NCBI GenBank assembly: GCA_903837825.1
Contig: CAILVZ010000042.1
Location: forward strand, 1 to 64,000
DNA: 64,000 nucleotides
Direction: 5' to 3'
Source of the DNA: Akkermansiaceae bacterium
Lineage (GTDB): Bacteria; Verrucomicrobiota; Verrucomicrobiia; Verrucomicrobiales; Akkermansiaceae
Shown: in pieces, positions 9,823 through 18,467 of the stretch
Position numbering within the stretch: position 1 is the first letter of the stretch
Layout: each line of letters opens with the position of its first letter
The notes under the pieces: generated by a model
Told to the model about the DNA's origin: nothing
The model's database searches: none
Seen by the model: the letters and a program-made list of their open reading frames with translations, nothing else
Program-made: the position numbers and the translations under genes

Positions 9823-11034
9823 TCAGTTGCGTTGATACGATGCCATCAGCGGTTTGTGTTGGCTGACCATCCGCTCGTACGCCTTTACCATCCTAATTCC
9901 AGCTGCCTCCCAAGTGATTTCATCAATGGATTGAAGCGATCTGCTCGTCAGCCTGTTAAGTAGGGTTCGGTCACCATCCACTCGTGAAATGTGCTTGGCA
10001 AGCGCCGCAGCGTCACCAGCAGGGTGAACAAGTGCATTTTCCTCATGCTCGCAGATTGCACCAGATGCATCAGATACAAGGAGGAGGCAGCCAGCGGCCC
10101 TTGCATCGTAGGTAACAAGCGCGCTGCCTTCCTCAATGCTAGGAAGGATCAGAACGTCACAATTTCGCATGACCTCCGATAAGTCGCTCCGGTATCCGAT
10201 CAATGTTATACTTGGGTGTGATAGTTTGTCGGACAGACGCTCCGCATAACCCGGTATGAACTCACCAGCGATCAGGAGCCTGCCCGACTCGCACGCGCTG
10301 GATGACAACCATGCATCCAATGCATAATGAAGCCCCTTCCTTGGAGTGCAAGCAGCTGCGAAGAGTGCCGTCAGGCCGCCGGACTTGTTATATTCTTCTG
10401 AGGATGTGGAGCTAGAGGATTTAAACCCATATTGGAAACGCTCAATTTTTGATGGGTTAATGCCATAATTTACAAACGTCTGCGCAACAAATTCAGATGG
10501 GCAAAACAGGTAGTCAGCCGCATCATATTCCAATTCCTCCCGTGTTAGCTGCGCTGCATTAAACTCGTGGGAGCTACCATGAGGCATTTTTATATCCAAT
10601 CGCTTACATTCAGCCTGTACCACTTCGTAGGCGTAACGTGTGTGAGCATTGCAACGCTCTAGAACCGTTGGAATGCCTAGCTTGACAGCGGCTCGGATGG
10701 TCTCAAGTGAGCCTAATGCGAATCCATGAACAATATCATACCTGTTGGGGTTCTTGAGCAGCCACCGGGACGTCACCCAATCGTGGATCCTGCAGGAACC
10801 AAGCCTCCCAAATAAACGATAGGGAACTCGGAGCTTCCCACGGCTTAGGGTTGTGTTTACGTGAATGCCTTCCGAGAATTGCTTATGAAGGACACCGGTG
10901 CAGACAGTGACATCGGCTCCTGCTGCGCGTATTGATTCAACATGTTCCCAAGCTGCATAACAAATGCCAGTTGCGCCAATCTTATGCGGGAAACTATAGA
11001 GGACACGTATTTTATCAACCATGTTACGATCCAT
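9823..11034 (-). CDS. GT4 glycosyltransferase (GT-B fold)
   Basis: A retaining glycosyltransferase of 403 residues. The C-terminal half has GGLTALFAAACTPRKGLHYA, LIGYRSDLSEVMRNCDVLIL and PSIEEGSALVTYDARAAG, the GT4 E-x7-E type donor-binding region. The N-terminal half contains PHKIGATGICYAAWEHVESI, where the acceptor-side glycine-rich loop would lie. A Met at 11022 is a second possible start. It is 44 bp downstream of the large secreted protein gene and belongs to the glycan assembly set. Confidence 0.85.
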   Translation of the reverse strand: MDRNMVDKIRVLYSFPHKIGATGICYAAWEHVESIRAAGADVTVCTGVLHKQFSEGIHVNTTLSRGKLRVPYRLFGRLGSCRIHDWVTSRWLLKNPNRYDIVHGFALGSLETIRAAVKLGIPTVLERCNAHTRYAYEVVQAECKRLDIKMPHGSSHEFNAAQLTREELEYDAADYLFCPSEFVAQTFVNYGINPSKIERFQYGFKSSSSTSSEEYNKSGGLTALFAAACTPRKGLHYALDAWLSSSACESGRLLIAGEFIPGYAERLSDKLSHPSITLIGYRSDLSEVMRNCDVLILPSIEEGSALVTYDARAAGCLLLVSDASGAICEHEENALVHPAGDAAALAKHISRVDGDRTLLNRLTSRSLQSIDEITWEAAGIRMVKAYERMVSQHKPLMASYQRN

Positions 11035-11078
11035 CTTAAGGGCAGTGGCTAAGTGGTCTCATTGGGACCAATTTTTAC

Positions 11079-13379
11079 CTATTGCCCAATTACTCTCAGG
11101 CCCTTTGGTGCAGATGGGCGAACCTCAACGACCCCATGATTTGTCACGGTTTGTGAACCGGCAGTAGCGATGAGGGCCATATTATTGAAGGTGGCAAGGC
11201 CTGCTTGCTCGGTTCTGAATTGAAAATTTTGTGCTAGTACGACTGGTATCGAGCCATTTGCCGATACGGTCACGCCGTAGGTCTTTGCGATCGGATCTAC
11301 CGACAGCCTTAAGCTATAGATTACCCCAGGTGCATAGGGATAGTCGATCGCTGACGTATACGCTCCAGCATTCCGGACATCAATTCTGCCGCTGCTATTG
11401 AATCTCACGATGCATGCAAGATCTGAGTACCCGGCTACAGGTGAAATACCACCGAGTCCAATCACAGCGTCGATGTTGTTTCCTGAGGCAACCATATCAA
11501 AGCCATAGGTGAATGGAATTGACTTCGGTGTGAAATTTACTGAGTTCCATACTGGACTACCAACAACTGCGCCGATAAGGTAGCTACCGCTTGCGACAGC
11601 GCTTGATGCAATACCAGATTTCTGGGCAAATGCTTTGATGGTGGTGTTTATGGGAACTGAGATTGGACCACTATAAATGGAACTGGTTGTGGTTGGATCG
11701 GTTCCGTCCGAGGTGAATCGAATCGTTGAACCCACAGTTGAACTGCTAAGGGCCACCATTTGTGGCGCTCCATATGCACCAGGAACTGGATTGAAACTTG
11801 GCAATTCTGCACCGATTGCAATGTCTGCCTGAGCCACAGCACTCGAGGTTAGGCCTGCCGCAGACGCGATTGCCTTGATCGTTGTCGTTGATGCAATACT
11901 AATTGGGCCGGTATAAGCTATGTCCGACGTTCCGGGAGTATTCCCATTGAGCGTATATCGTATGGTCGCCGAAGGAGTGGATGTCGAGATTGAGATTGCT
12001 TGTGGGGTATCAAAACTGCCGCTTGCGGGGACAATTATCGGGGTAGCCACAGCATTGCTCGTGGGAGGCGGCACTGCATTTTGTTTATAGGCCGCATACA
12101 TCTCAGCGGTAAAGGTCGTCCCATCCCCTGCAATGGAATGGTATCGCGCCATGTAACCAAATGCTGGGGGGTGATTCCATACATTCTGAGCACCCATCAA
12201 GTATGCTGCCAACCATGGCCCCATCATCCCTGGACCCACCACCGATCGGTACCCAGTGCTCCACGTGCGATTGTCCCAGAACGGCTCCCAGCGGTGCCTC
12301 ACACCCCATTCTGCAATTCCCACGTCCTGCTGGACATAGGTCGCTGTCACATATCCAGGGTAGTCCATGTTGACCACACGTCCGACATCCGCCTGAGTCA
12401 CGGTGAACGTCTGGGTGTCTTCCTGAAAGATATCAGGGTTCCCTGCAATGGACTTAAGGGCTGTGTCATTGAGCATCAGTGCGGCCAATACAAGCGGAAG
12501 CTTGCGCCCACACTTATGCCCGCCATCGTGATAGAAGCCGCCGCCATTTTGTACATACGCATAGATGTCTAGTCCATTCTGCACCATCTGAATGGCAATT
12601 GGCTGCTTATCCGCAAGAGGTTGATTTGTGTTTAGCCAAAGGCCGACCTGCCCGAACTTCATTGCAGTTTCACGACCATATTGTTTATCACCATCGGCGG
12701 TATTGTCCACCGGCTGAAGGCTATTGCCTGACCAGATATTTGCCCATTCAAACCAAGGAAGGGGCGGCACTTGGGACTGAATCGTAGATTTCGAGGGCGT
12801 CGATGGGACTGATGGGTAGTTCTGCAGTAATCCCCAATTGAGCTGGCTGATATTCCACCTTACCGTGCGATCCGTACCGAAGATACTTGGTCGGAAGCTA
12901 CCAGCGGGCGGGGCAGAACCCAAGACGGTAAGCGCACATATAGTTTTCAGATAGGTTGGATAGACCCATTGGCTATTCGCCGACACCAAGACGTCATTTA
13001 CCTTAAGAGTGAATGGAAGTGAAAGCGCAACGTTGAGTGATGGCTGGTAGGAGATCGATGGAGTGATTGATGGATGGCTATCGAACCCTTGGGCAGCATT
13101 TGGCGTGGGATTGATCATCGAGCCATGCTGCACCCCATCGACGCTTTGTGTGGGATTCGGGGTGATCCCCGTAATTGTAACAGGACCAATCACCCAAGGT
13201 TCACCATTGGCGAATGTCCCAGTAGTCCGATCTGCTGAAAAATTCCACGTGATCCCCTTGTATGTTACGGAGGTAACTGCCTGCAAACAGGTCACCTGTG
13301 TGACGAATGCACACATAAATAGTAGGGCATATTGATGCCCATATCTGATACCCATGAAAATAGTTAGAAAGTTTTTCAT
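11079..13379 (-). CDS. Secreted protein with two CHB_HEX_C repeats
   Basis: An exported protein of 766 residues with a signal peptide in the first 34 (a second Met at residue 9 would also serve). Residues about 36-430 form an N-terminal region with NGEPWVIGPVTITGITP, GGGFYHDGGHKCGRKLP and PGMMGPWLAAYLMG. I have seen such text in planctomycete and verrucomicrobial secreted proteins but cannot name an activity. Two chitobiase/beta-hexosaminidase C-terminal-type repeats follow (446-521 and 526-601), each with ATIRYTLNGN- or STIRFTSDGT-like cores. The last 160 residues look like a beta-sandwich. It sits inside the glycan operon, so glycan binding or cleavage is likely. Confidence 0.75.
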   Translation of the reverse strand: MKNFLTIFMGIRYGHQYALLFMCAFVTQVTCLQAVTSVTYKGITWNFSADRTTGTFANGEPWVIGPVTITGITPNPTQSVDGVQHGSMINPTPNAAQGFDSHPSITPSISYQPSLNVALSLPFTLKVNDVLVSANSQWVYPTYLKTICALTVLGSAPPAGSFRPSIFGTDRTVRWNISQLNWGLLQNYPSVPSTPSKSTIQSQVPPLPWFEWANIWSGNSLQPVDNTADGDKQYGRETAMKFGQVGLWLNTNQPLADKQPIAIQMVQNGLDIYAYVQNGGGFYHDGGHKCGRKLPLVLAALMLNDTALKSIAGNPDIFQEDTQTFTVTQADVGRVVNMDYPGYVTATYVQQDVGIAEWGVRHRWEPFWDNRTWSTGYRSVVGPGMMGPWLAAYLMGAQNVWNHPPAFGYMARYHSIAGDGTTFTAEMYAAYKQNAVPPPTSNAVATPIIVPASGSFDTPQAISISTSTPSATIRYTLNGNTPGTSDIAYTGPISIASTTTIKAIASAAGLTSSAVAQADIAIGAELPSFNPVPGAYGAPQMVALSSSTVGSTIRFTSDGTDPTTTSSIYSGPISVPINTTIKAFAQKSGIASSAVASGSYLIGAVVGSPVWNSVNFTPKSIPFTYGFDMVASGNNIDAVIGLGGISPVAGYSDLACIVRFNSSGRIDVRNAGAYTSAIDYPYAPGVIYSLRLSVDPIAKTYGVTVSANGSIPVVLAQNFQFRTEQAGLATFNNMALIATAGSQTVTNHGVVEVRPSAPKGLRVIGQ

Positions 13380-13509
13380 TTTTACAATGAGCCATTAAAT
13401 TCGAAAAAATCAAGCACGTCATCCGAAAGACCTAATTTGGCGGATTTAATAAGCAAAAACGTCTTTATATAATGTGCTAAAATAACCATTTTGTTTTGCT
13501 GAAAGTTTA

Positions 13510-14400
13510 TTAAGTTTCAGATCTTCGTAATCTTAGTTTTCTTATTTGTTTAAGCGTTTGAGGTTGCAATGGGCAACGCACTTGAATTTGTGCAGGTAGA
13601 TGGTGTAATGCTGATCGCATTGCTCGAAGAAATTCATTGAGGTGGCCATTACCAGTGGCCTTGCAGAGTTGATATATTGCGCGCGGTAATACGTAACAGA
13701 TCGCGTAGCCTACTGGCAGGCAATTTATCGCAAGCAAGAGCTGATTGCGTGGCTTAAAATACACTTCTACCAAGTTTCGTTTTGATACTGGATTTGCATC
13801 GTGAATCACCAAAAACTCTGGTGAATAGAGGATCTTACACCCCCGGTCGATCAAACGCCATGCGAGCAGCACCTCTTCATAGTGCATGAAGAAATGCTCT
13901 GGATAGAGGCCTGCGTCCAAAGCGGAATCTTTTCTAATTGCATATGCAGTACCGCTGAAGTAGTCGGTGAAAAATTGCCTTTTTGCATAATCGCCCACCG
14001 GCCGTGGATGCCACCATCTTTCGGCATCCTCACTCACCCCATCAGGCTTTAGGATACGGAATGCGACGCAGTCTATCTCATCGCGTCGCTCGAAAAAATC
14101 TTCAATCCGCGCGAGGAGTTGTTTATCAGGAATCGTGGTGTCGCTATCCAACCCAAGAATGATGTTACCAGTAGATGCCACGATTCCACGATTTCGTGAC
14201 ACCGCGGGCCCAGAATTGGCGATGTTTTCAATAACGATGGTCGCTGGGTACTCTCTTCGAATTGCATCTACCGTGGAATCATTGGAACAGTCATCAATCA
14301 CCAAAACCTCGAAGGATGCATCAGTTTGTTGATAGATCGTAGAAAGGAGAGCTAAGATTGCATCACATCGATTATACGTTGGAATGACTACGCTGATCAT
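13510..14400 (-). CDS. GT2 glycosyltransferase
   Basis: A GT-A fold enzyme of 296 residues. VVIPTYNRCDAILALLSTIY at the start, VIDDCSNDSTVD, the NSGPAVSRNRG loop and LGLDSDTTIPD (the DxD-like site) identify the GT2 family. HYEEVLLAWRLIDRGCK carries the ED-type catalytic acidic pair in altered form (EE). The C-terminal part is basic with a hydrophobic stretch that may touch the membrane. The 130 bp after it, before the large secreted gene, are AT-rich and could hold a promoter for that gene. Confidence 0.86.
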   Translation of the reverse strand: MISVVIPTYNRCDAILALLSTIYQQTDASFEVLVIDDCSNDSTVDAIRREYPATIVIENIANSGPAVSRNRGIVASTGNIILGLDSDTTIPDKQLLARIEDFFERRDEIDCVAFRILKPDGVSEDAERWWHPRPVGDYAKRQFFTDYFSGTAYAIRKDSALDAGLYPEHFFMHYEEVLLAWRLIDRGCKILYSPEFLVIHDANPVSKRNLVEVYFKPRNQLLLAINCLPVGYAICYVLPRAIYQLCKATGNGHLNEFLRAMRSALHHLPAQIQVRCPLQPQTLKQIRKLRLRRSET

Positions 14401-14428
14401 GATGGAGTATTCACAAGTGTTAACTTAA

Positions 14429-15406
14429 TCAGCATATTTCAACCTCATTGGCGTCTGCGCGTGCACCATGATCAGGACTAGGGTAGCCATCGATCCATTG
14501 CTTTCGGGTGCGCCAGAGCATCTCCCAGTGAGTTCGTGGACTGATCAGGTTCAAACGGGATCCAATGGATGACGATGCCGCGCGCAGGCAGGTGCCTAGC
14601 CACAGTAACGACAAGCCAGACCATCTGGCCATCCCATGCCAATGAGTCCTGACAAGGCATGCTTTCCCCCTATAAAGCAGCAGCATCTTCTTGCCCAAGG
14701 TAGCTGATGACTTACCAACCTCATGAATGATCACTGCATCAGGACAAATCACTGGGCGATATCCTGCCGCTCTCGCCTTGATCGCGAAGTCAACATCCTC
14801 CCCATACATAAAATAGCGCTCATCTAAACCACCCAATTCATCAAAGACACTCCGAGGAACCAGCAGGAAGCATCCGGTCACCACACCCACCTCCTTAAGG
14901 GTGTCACGCAACCAACCCCCGATTGACTCAGGATCCAGCCAACGATTTCCTGGTGCAAGCGTCGTGATTCCAAACGCAAAGAGGAACATGCTCCATAACG
15001 AGGGCAAGCCCCAACATGATGACGGTTCCAATGTGCCGTCTGGCTTCAGCGTTCGGCCTCCATAGATGCCATATTGTGGCTCTTTTTGAGCAAACTCGGT
15101 GATGGTCCTAATGGCATCCTCCTCCACAACCGTATCTGGGTTCAAAAGCAGGACAAAATCGGAATTGGAGTGTCTGACGCCGATATTTACTGCGGCTGCA
15201 AATCCTCGATTCGCACCTGAACGAATGAGTTTGACTGATGGGAATAGTCGTTCAACGAGCTCAACAGTGTGATCGCTTGAATCATTATCGACCACGATAA
15301 TTTGTGATAAGTTCTCAGAGTCTGACGCATGGACGCTGTTTAAGCAAGAGACGATGTTATCTGCCGAGTTGTACGACACAATAACAATGCAAACCGTGAA
15401 CCTCAT
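14429..15406 (-). CDS. GT2 glycosyltransferase, rhamnosyltransferase-like
   Basis: A 325-residue GT2 enzyme. VCIVIVSYNSADNIVSCLNS, VVDNDSSDHT, GANRGFAAAVNIGVRH and LLLNPDTVVEED are diagnostic of the WcaA/RfbN-like branch often annotated as rhamnosyltransferases. GGLDERYFMYGEDVDFAIKA supplies the catalytic ED. Its start overlaps the end of the acyltransferase gene by four bases (ATGA), so translation of the two is probably coupled. The rhamnose specificity is only a family tendency. Confidence 0.88.
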   Translation of the reverse strand: MRFTVCIVIVSYNSADNIVSCLNSVHASDSENLSQIIVVDNDSSDHTVELVERLFPSVKLIRSGANRGFAAAVNIGVRHSNSDFVLLLNPDTVVEEDAIRTITEFAQKEPQYGIYGGRTLKPDGTLEPSSCWGLPSLWSMFLFAFGITTLAPGNRWLDPESIGGWLRDTLKEVGVVTGCFLLVPRSVFDELGGLDERYFMYGEDVDFAIKARAAGYRPVICPDAVIIHEVGKSSATLGKKMLLLYRGKACLVRTHWHGMARWSGLSLLWLGTCLRAASSSIGSRLNLISPRTHWEMLWRTRKQWIDGYPSPDHGARADANEVEIC

Positions 15407-15990
15407 AAATTCTTTTTTGTTGTTTTCTTGTCCCGGTAGCCGATCACTCGAGCCGGAACTCCTGCCGCAACCGAGCCGGCCTCAATGTCTTTGGTAACAA
15501 CTGCCCCCGCGCCTACAATGCAACCATTGCCGATCGTAACACCTGCGGTAATAATTGCTCGCGCGCCAAGCCAGACATCATTCCCAATGGTTATATTTCT
15601 CTCAATTCGGGGCTGATCCCTAAATTTCCCATTACCAGTGTACTGATAATTTGATGCGGTCACGAAGACCCCAGGACCTAGCGACACAAAATCGCCGACG
15701 GTTATGGTCCCAGATGAGTCGCCTGCCCATAGATAGCAGTGATCCCCTACGTGGCAGTCGTGGCCGATTTGGATTCGGGAGGCATTGCGTAAAGAGACAT
15801 TTGGAGCCAACCTTGATCTGGCTCCGATCTGTAGATCTCTCCTTTCGCGAACATGGCTATATGCATAGTAATGAAGCAGCCGTGCCACATGCAGGTAGGT
15901 CCGAGGATCCACTAGCGACCCAAGAAGACCGCATAACCTGCCAGTTCGGCCAACACACCTAGTTGCATTCCGCATCATCATTAATGCCAA
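15403..15990 (-). CDS. Hexapeptide-repeat acetyltransferase (WcaF/NodL-like)
   Basis: A 195-residue left-handed beta-helix acyltransferase, the usual length for maltose/nodulation-type O-acetyltransferases. Hexapeptide coils begin at IGARSRLAPNVSLRNASRIQ and end in IGNGCIVGAGAVVTKDIEAG, followed by the family's VAAGVPARVIG. The motif NDVWLGARAIITAGVTIGNG includes the usual acetyl-CoA-binding coil. Several Met codons crowd the start; the first is kept. It is 16 bp after the PssE-like gene and four bases overlap the next gene. Likely to acetylate a sugar of the exported glycan. Confidence 0.87.
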   Translation of the reverse strand: MALMMMRNATRCVGRTGRLCGLLGSLVDPRTYLHVARLLHYYAYSHVRERRDLQIGARSRLAPNVSLRNASRIQIGHDCHVGDHCYLWAGDSSGTITVGDFVSLGPGVFVTASNYQYTGNGKFRDQPRIERNITIGNDVWLGARAIITAGVTIGNGCIVGAGAVVTKDIEAGSVAAGVPARVIGYRDKKTTKKNL

Positions 15991-16006
15991 TCTTTGCTTG
16001 CCGGAC

Positions 16007-16483
16007 TTAGTGAAATATAAATTCTCTCACTCCACGCAGTAATGAATCGCTGGCGGATTGGCCAATTCTTCTCGGCGGCTCCAACTCGGAGATGCGATCA
16101 AGTTGGTTCTCGAGTTCCACTTCATTGAACGCAACGGCCACACCGTGGATTGCCACCATCTTACGCGCAGTCGCCGTCTGATGTTCATTTCGATGCTCTC
16201 CCAAACTCGCCAATTTGGGCATCACGATGAGGGGCTTTCCGTGGTGGAGTGCTGAGAGAATGGTGCCCATTCCAGCATGGGAAATCACAACATCCGCCTG
16301 TTGGAAATATCGCGCAAATTCGGGTGGCTCAATAAACTCCACTGCCCGCATTGACTGAGGGCGCCATCCGCCCCTACCAATTTGGGCAACCACGTCATTC
16401 CTAGCGGTTCGTTGCACCCAATTGTCCACCACTTTGACTAGGCGGTCAAAGGGCCGATCGGTTCCTACTGTGATGAAGATCAT
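16007..16483 (-). CDS. PssE-like catalytic half of split glycosyltransferase
   Basis: A 158-residue protein matching the GT28 C-terminal domain found alone in PssE, Cps14G, EpsF-type and eukaryotic Alg13 proteins. MIFITVGTDRPFDRLVKVVD opens it, and VVISHAGMGTILSALHHGKP is the nucleotide-sugar-binding segment. It works as a heterodimer with the Alg14/PssD-type partner encoded immediately upstream (four-base ATGA overlap). The pair usually adds the second sugar to the lipid-linked primer at the inner membrane. Confidence 0.88.
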   Translation of the reverse strand: MIFITVGTDRPFDRLVKVVDNWVQRTARNDVVAQIGRGGWRPQSMRAVEFIEPPEFARYFQQADVVISHAGMGTILSALHHGKPLIVMPKLASLGEHRNEHQTATARKMVAIHGVAVAFNEVELENQLDRISELEPPRRIGQSASDSLLRGVREFIFH

Positions 16484-16938
16484 ATGACACTTCCGATGTA
16501 TCGGGGGCCAGAATCAGACTCCAGATGCGGCCACTGCGTTAGCCAGAGGTGGGCAAATGGCCTAGCATTCAACCCAGACGCTGAGAGCCTTTCTGCATTT
16601 GCAATGCTGTCAATCCATACAACACGCGCTCCAAAACACCAACCAAAGACGCATCCAAAGTATCCAGGTGCGGCTCCAGTCGTTACAACCACATCAGGCC
16701 TGATGCGAAGCACGAGCCAAAAGACCGCCGCTGCCGAACGCAACAAGTTGATCTTGCTCCAGCGGTTCCCGTCATGGATGAGTGCGAATTTTGCACCATC
16801 GAGATCATTCTCATAGCCTTTTCTAACAGTTGCGTAGGTAACTCTGCATCCGGCGAAGGCTGGCTTCAGTCGGAGCAATTGAATCCAATGACCACCACCA
16901 GATGAAATTGCCAATACCTTAGGCATTTTTTTCGACAT
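16480..16938 (-). CDS. PssD-like membrane-anchor half of split glycosyltransferase
   Basis: A 152-residue Alg14/PssD/Cps14F-type protein. KVLAISSGGGHWIQLLRLKP near the N-terminus and VVVTTGAAPGYFGCVFGWCF with a hydrophobic span are typical, and IDSIANAERLS is the conserved acidic stretch. It recruits the catalytic PssE-like partner (downstream, overlapping) to the membrane-bound acceptor. It follows the priming sugar transferase by 12 bp, consistent with action right after priming. Confidence 0.87.
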   Translation of the reverse strand: MSKKMPKVLAISSGGGHWIQLLRLKPAFAGCRVTYATVRKGYENDLDGAKFALIHDGNRWSKINLLRSAAAVFWLVLRIRPDVVVTTGAAPGYFGCVFGWCFGARVVWIDSIANAERLSASGLNARPFAHLWLTQWPHLESDSGPRYIGSVI

Positions 16939-16950
16939 ATCAGAATGATT

Positions 16951-18393
16951 TCATGATGCGCCACGGCCAAATAATACCGCGGGGATTGTGGCAAAAAGGA
17001 TCTTCAAATCTAGCCATAGTGACCATTTCTCGATGTATTCGTGATCCATCTCCATCCAACGTTCAAATGACACCTGATTGCGGCCGCTTACCTGCCAAAT
17101 GCAGGTCAACCCAGGCATCACTGACAACCGCTTGCGGTAAAGCCATTCGTATTTTTTTACTTCCTCAAGTAAAGGCGGGCGTGGACCGACGAGGCTCATC
17201 TCCCCCCGAAGCACATTGAAAAGTTGCGGCAGCTCGTCGATGCTTGTCTTCCTCAGAAGCTTCCCGAACGTGGTGACTCGTGGATCGTCTCTGATTTTGA
17301 ATACGGGGCCGGTCTGTTCGTTTAGATGTTCAATTCGCTTTTTTTGCCACTCAGCATCGGCAACCATCGACCTAAACTTGAAGAGCCTGAATGGGCGTTG
17401 GTTGATCCCAACTCGTTCTTGTACAAATAAAATGGGGCCGCTACTGGTTACCTTGATTAAGACCGCAGTTACGACCATTAATGGAGACAGGATAGCCAGC
17501 AATAAGATCGATCCAACAATATCAACTGCTCGTTTGAGCATATGTTGAACTAGAAGTTTTTCCCTAAAAAATGTTAGAATATGATGTTTTCCTAGCCTCT
17601 CGAGCTGCAGCTGACCAAACCACTCGTTTGTTTTTTGATCTGGCACAACCCTTGCGACAATTCCGATATCTCGCGCGCACTGGACGATCTTCCCGACATC
17701 GCTCAGTTTTGCGTTTGAACTGAGGCAGATCATGATTTCGTCAACCCGTCGATCTGCCATGATTGATTTGAGTTGCGAAACCGATCCGAGAGTTGGGTGC
17801 TCATGTTGCGAACTCTGATTTATTGGAGAGGCTGGTGTTGGCTCTTCAGCGACAAAACCAACCGTCTTGAAGCCAAGAGTGGCGTTCTGATTAATTGTTT
17901 TTGCGATGTCGATCGCTTGATCGTTCGTACCAACAATGAGGATATGGCGCTGATGATCGCCAGAATGCCGGTAGTTTCTCAATAGGACATCAAGCGAACA
18001 TCTGGTTCCAACTCCGACAAGGGAGACAATTGCAAAGAAGCCTACGATACTCCTGCCGTCATAGCAGCCCTGAAAGACTATACCCGAACCAGCCGCGAGC
18101 CACAATGCAGAGAGGCCGCTAGCGAGAACAATGCCGCGAACCTGGCTAATCAATGGAGACAGGCGGCTCACCTTATAGCCCATGGACTGATGGAAGATTG
18201 CCACCCAACCTACTGCGATGGCAAAAATCGCGATGGCATAGGTTACGATCTGCGCCTCATCCAGCGGATCTGCGCCCATGAAAGAATGCCTCACTTGCTG
18301 AATGTTCGCAGTGACCGCAGCAGTGGCCCACAAGATTCCTTGGTCGAGTAACCGGTAGCCCTTACTCAGCAACTTGTAACGGAGGCGGATCAA
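16951..18393 (-). CDS. Polyprenyl-phosphate sugar-1-phosphate transferase (priming enzyme)
   Basis: The initiating transferase of glycan assembly, 480 residues. Several N-terminal membrane spans are followed by a nucleotide-binding-like domain (HILIVGTNDQAIDIAKTI, about 150-260). The catalytic Bac_transf domain (about 285-480) has KRAVDIVGSILLLAILSPLM, FVQERVGINQRPFRLFKFRS and KLLRKTSIDELPQLFNVLRG, then MSLVGPRPPLLEEV. This is the WbaP/EpsL-type layout that attaches hexose-1-phosphate to undecaprenyl phosphate. It lies between the Wzc-like gene and the PssD/PssE pair, as in many exopolysaccharide loci. Confidence 0.93.
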   Translation of the reverse strand: MIRLRYKLLSKGYRLLDQGILWATAAVTANIQQVRHSFMGADPLDEAQIVTYAIAIFAIAVGWVAIFHQSMGYKVSRLSPLISQVRGIVLASGLSALWLAAGSGIVFQGCYDGRSIVGFFAIVSLVGVGTRCSLDVLLRNYRHSGDHQRHILIVGTNDQAIDIAKTINQNATLGFKTVGFVAEEPTPASPINQSSQHEHPTLGSVSQLKSIMADRRVDEIMICLSSNAKLSDVGKIVQCARDIGIVARVVPDQKTNEWFGQLQLERLGKHHILTFFREKLLVQHMLKRAVDIVGSILLLAILSPLMVVTAVLIKVTSSGPILFVQERVGINQRPFRLFKFRSMVADAEWQKKRIEHLNEQTGPVFKIRDDPRVTTFGKLLRKTSIDELPQLFNVLRGEMSLVGPRPPLLEEVKKYEWLYRKRLSVMPGLTCIWQVSGRNQVSFERWMEMDHEYIEKWSLWLDLKILFATIPAVLFGRGAS

Positions 18394-18467
18394 AATTGAA
18401 TGTTCGCTCTAGTGGTTGCAACATTGGGGCTTCGAATGAATGCCTCATCTGCCCGTTCAGTACTCTC

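Noticed and set aside
12000-12572. A 190-codon plus-strand frame with many Cys and His
   Set aside because: It is the complement of the secreted CHB_HEX-type gene; composition is unlike a zinc protein family and no start context supports it.
13380-13509. Promoter upstream of the large secreted gene
   Set aside because: The stretch is AT-rich with a TATATAA-like box, but no convincing -35 element at proper spacing was found, so it was not listed as a site.
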